A stretch of DNA of 34,654 nt, from NCBI GenBank assembly GCA_021780035.1, contig JAJXZO010000148.1:1-34654 (forward strand), given 5' to 3'. The notes beneath the pieces are model-generated. The model saw only the letters and a program-made list of their open reading frames with translations, ran no database searches and had not been told where the DNA came from. This DNA is from Pseudomonadota bacterium. GTDB taxonomy: Bacteria; Pseudomonadota; Alphaproteobacteria; Acetobacterales; Acetobacteraceae. Positions 32,347-34,654 of this stretch are shown one piece after another (positions within the stretch are counted from its first letter, which is position 1; every line of letters begins with the position of its first letter). The position numbers and the translations under genes are program-made.

Positions 32347-33244
32347 TTGCGACCCCCTGGGCCATGGGCTCCATGCCCGATTTCATGTACTTGGCGATGA
32401 TGCTGCCGAACAGATGCGGATCGACCGCCGAATAGTAGCGGACGGGGGTGTTCTCGCTCGGCTTGGCCAGTTCCGCGTAAGCGGTGGTGCCAAGCTCGGC
32501 GGACGGCCGCCGGGCGTTGGCCACCCAGGCGTTGAACGCGGCGTCCGACAGCGCCAGCGCCTTGAACGACATGCCCGAAAAACCGCTGCCGCTGAAATTG
32601 GCCGATTCGCCGTAATAGCTGCCGGCGGCATTGGCGATCAGGTAGAGTTTCGCGTCCATGCCGCCCATGGCGTAGATCTGGCTGCCCAGTTGCGGAATGA
32701 AGAAGGAATTCATCACCGAGTCCGAGGTGATGTCGAAGCGTACCGGCACGCCCACCGGAAAGGCCACCTCGTTGACGCTGGCGACGTTCTGGGCGGGATA
32801 GATGAACAGCCACTTCCAGTCGAGCGAGACGACCTCGATATGGATCGGCTTCGCCTTGGCCACGATCGGCCGGGCGGGGTCGAGGGCGTGGGTGGACTGC
32901 CAGCAGACGACGCCGAGGATGGTGATGATGAGAAGCGGCACGCCCCATATCACCGCTTCGATTTTCCCGGAGTAGTCCCAGTTGGGGGCGTAGGTGGCCT
33001 TGTCGTTGGAGGCCCGGTAATGCCAGGCAAAGAACAGGGCCATGAAAATGGCCGGGACCACCACCAGCAGCATCAGGCCGACGGAGAGCAGGATCAGGTT
33101 CCTCTCGTCGATGCCGATAGTGCCCTTGGAGTCGAACAGCACCAGCTGGCAGCCCCCAAGCAGGACGGGAAGGCACAACACCACGCCGCCGCGCAGCAGA
33201 CGCATTGCGTCACCACGCAGCCCGACGCGCAGCTTTCGACCCAT
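32336..33244 (-). CDS. cyoA: Cytochrome bo3 ubiquinol oxidase subunit II
   Basis: Membrane-anchored subunit with a periplasmic cupredoxin-like domain, 302 residues from ATG 33244. The lipoprotein signal [20 protein letters not shown] puts the acylated residue at Cys32. Two helices follow (about 46-70, [20 protein letters not shown], and about 88-110, [20 protein letters not shown]). The periplasmic domain has no CuA-binding C-x3-C motif (the loop around [17 protein letters not shown] has no Cys), so it takes electrons from quinol rather than cytochrome c. The start has AAAGGAG ten bases upstream; a Met 14 codons earlier is less likely. First gene of the operon. Confidence 0.96.
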   Translation of the reverse strand: MGRKLRVGLRGDAMRLLRGGVVLCLPVLLGGCQLVLFDSKGTIGIDERNLILLSVGLMLLVVVPAIFMALFFAWHYRASNDKATYAPNWDYSGKIEAVIWGVPLLIITILGVVCWQSTHALDPARPIVAKAKPIHIEVVSLDWKWLFIYPAQNVASVNEVAFPVGVPVRFDITSDSVMNSFFIPQLGSQIYAMGGMDAKLYLIANAAGSYYGESANFSGSGFSGMSFKALALSDAAFNAWVANARRPSAELGTTAYAELAKPSENTPVRYYSAVDPHLFGSIIAKYMKSGMEPMAQGVANAR

Positions 33245-33552
33245 ATCGAGCGGCTCCTTTGTGTCCACCGACGGAAACTCCCCCAATCCAGCATCTAAGA
33301 AGGGACAAGGGCCGCGAAAAGACCTTCCGGTGACGAGCCGATGCCATCAGCGCCCCTTTTGTGGCGTCGTTGCAACGGTAGGCGGCCTTTTTCTCGATCT
33401 CATCAAGTTCTGGCGATGTCGCGCCGTCTCGCATTCGACGCCGGCGGACCGGGTGGCGGCGTGCGTCCGCCTGAACCGGCGACGCCCCATGATGTGCCGT
33501 GCGGAGCCAATTCGCGGTGGTCGTCGTTCCGCCCGTGGCGTTATGATGCCGT
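33245..33552. other. Divergent intergenic region between cyoA and the kinase gene
   Basis: This 308-base gap must hold the minus-strand promoter of cyoABCDE and the plus-strand promoter of the kinase. I see no confident -35/-10 pair, operator or RNA structure. A minus-strand frame of 138 codons across it (33210-33626) has Arg/His-rich, unbiased composition and overlaps cyoA; I do not count it as a gene. Confidence 0.4.
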
Positions 33553-34654
33553 ATGCCCGAAGACGTTACCGGCACGGTGGGGAAATACGAGCTGATCCGC
33601 GTCCTCGGGCGGGGCGCCATGGGCACGGTCTACGAGGCCCGCGACCCGGTGATCGACCGGCGGGTGGCGATCAAGACGGTGCGGCGGGCGGCGGCGGACG
33701 AGGGCGAGGGGCTCGACCGCTTCCTGCGCGAAGCTCAGGCGGCCGGCCGCCTGAGCCATCCCAACATCGTCGGCGTGTTCGACTACGGCGAGACCGACGA
33801 GGTTGCCTACCTGGTGATGGAACTGGTCCAGGGGCGGACGCTGAAATCCATTCTCGACAGCGGCGAGATCCTGCCGCCGACAACCATCGCGCGGGTGATG
33901 GGGGAAGTGCTGGACGGGCTGGGCTACAGCCATCGCCACGGCGTGGTGCACCGCGACATCAAGCCGGCGAACATCATCCTCACTCCGGAGGGACAGGCGA
34001 AGATCGCCGATTTCGGCATCGCGCGGATCGAAAGCAGCACGGCGACGCAGGTGGGCACGGTGCTCGGCACGCCGGCCTACATGTCGCCCGAGCAGTTGCG
34101 CGGCGAGACGGTGGATGCGCGCACCGACATCTATTCCGCCGGGGTGATGCTCTACCAGCTTCTCACCGGCGAACGCCCGTTCGAGGGCGGCCTGACGGTG
34201 ATTCTGCACCGCGCATTGAACGAGGTGCCGCCGAAGCCGTCGGAACTGTCGGTGAGCGTGTCGCCGGCGTTCGACGCGGTGGTGGCGCGGGCGATGGCGA
34301 AGCGCCCGGCCGAGCGCTACCAGACCGCCGAAGCGTTCGCCGAGGCGATCCACGCGGCGATGGCGGCGCCCCTTCTGCCGGTGGAAGGCGAAGCCGACGC
34401 GACGCTGGTGGCGCGGGCCGCACCGCCGCCGCCGGCAGCGCGAAAATCGGCACGCGGGCCGCTGGTGGCGGCGGCGATCGCCGCCGTCGTGGTGCTGGGG
34501 GGCGGCGGGGCGTGGTATTTCCTTGCCCAGCCGAGGCAACCGGCGCCGCCGCCCGTGCCGGCCGCCGCACCTGCGGCGCCGGTGGCAGCGCCGGTGACGC
34601 CGGCATCGCCACCGCCTGCCGCTCCGCGCGCGGCGCCGGTCACGACCCAGGCGC
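33553..34654 (+). CDS. Membrane-anchored serine/threonine protein kinase, partial (3' end outside window)
   Basis: An open frame of 367 codons runs off the right edge from ATG 33553. A complete Hanks-type kinase domain spans about 11-270. It has the Gly loop LGRGAMGTVYEA (19-29), Lys41 in VAIK, HRDIKPAN (133-140, catalytic Asp135), DFGIA (153-157), the GTPAYMSPEQ activation segment (172-181), and the Arg of the last subdomain (RPAERYQ). A linker and one transmembrane helix follow (about 303-325, LVAAAIAAVVVLGG). The outer part is Pro/Ala-rich and continues outside. The layout is that of bacterial PknB-like sensor kinases, kinase inside and sensor outside. The start codon has no good ribosome binding site. 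The target is unknown. Confidence 0.9.
   Translation, partial: MPEDVTGTVGKYELIRVLGRGAMGTVYEARDPVIDRRVAIKTVRRAAADEGEGLDRFLREAQAAGRLSHPNIVGVFDYGETDEVAYLVMELVQGRTLKSILDSGEILPPTTIARVMGEVLDGLGYSHRHGVVHRDIKPANIILTPEGQAKIADFGIARIESSTATQVGTVLGTPAYMSPEQLRGETVDARTDIYSAGVMLYQLLTGERPFEGGLTVILHRALNEVPPKPSELSVSVSPAFDAVVARAMAKRPAERYQTAEAFAEAIHAAMAAPLLPVEGEADATLVARAAPPPPAARKSARGPLVAAAIAAVVVLGGGGAWYFLAQPRQPAPPPVPAAAPAAPVAAPVTPASPPPAAPRAAPVTTQA

Noticed and set aside
33210-33626. 138-codon minus-strand frame between cyoA and the kinase
   Set aside because: Overlaps both the 5' end of cyoA and the kinase gene, has no ribosome binding site or family match, and has unbiased codon composition.

Overview
The window looks like chromosomal DNA from a very GC-rich alphaproteobacterium, most likely an Acetobacteraceae member. 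The basis is very high GC with strong third-position GC bias, a cytochrome bo3 quinol oxidase operon in cyoABCDE order, a rpmI-rplT-pheS-pheT block of alphaproteobacterial type, Tat-exported ABC binding proteins, and IclR/MHS/LivK catabolic genes. No 16S or other taxonomic marker is present, so the family assignment is inference.

Layout. 1-1416: the start of an unrecognised minus-strand gene, then a small Sel1-like lipoprotein gene (1030-1416) preceded by a decayed tandem copy of itself (596-863) and three short palindromes. 1438-5636 (minus): translation block rpmI-rplT-pheS-pheT, with a strong hairpin between rplT and pheS. 5811-5899: tRNA-Ser(CGA). 5900-8570: a decaying phage or genomic-island remnant abutting the tRNA 3' end; it carries an amber-interrupted gene, two frameshifted genes, an internally deleted primase/helicase and two small intact genes, and no integrase.

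8573-24068: a large catabolic cluster in two related modules. Module 1 is an IclR regulator, divergent MHS transporter, LivK-type binding protein, DapA-like lyase, GlcD/D-lactate-dehydrogenase-type flavoenzyme, a second LivK, LivH, LivM and a fused LivG-LivF ATPase. Module 2 is an IclR regulator, divergent MHS transporter and two more DapA-like lyases. All three lyases keep the Schiff-base lysine and catalytic tyrosine, but none keeps the arginine motif of true dihydrodipicolinate synthases, so they are probably aldolases or dehydratases for 2-keto acids. TCCG/CGGA inverted repeats near several module promoters suggest a shared IclR-type regulon.

24276-28300: a carbohydrate-type ABC importer (binding protein and two permeases, no ATPase gene) translationally coupled and followed by an inosine/uridine-type nucleoside hydrolase; together they may import and cleave a nucleoside or N-glycoside. 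28385-33244 (minus): cyoABCDE, the bo3 quinol oxidase with its heme O synthase; the key CyoB ligand residues fall at Escherichia coli numbering. 33553-34654: the start of a membrane-anchored serine/threonine protein kinase that runs off the right edge.

The strongest leads are the three-lyase, two-transporter catabolic supercluster with its operator set, the single-chain LivGF ATPase, the ATPase-less importer with the nucleosidase, and the multiply broken island next to tRNA-Ser.
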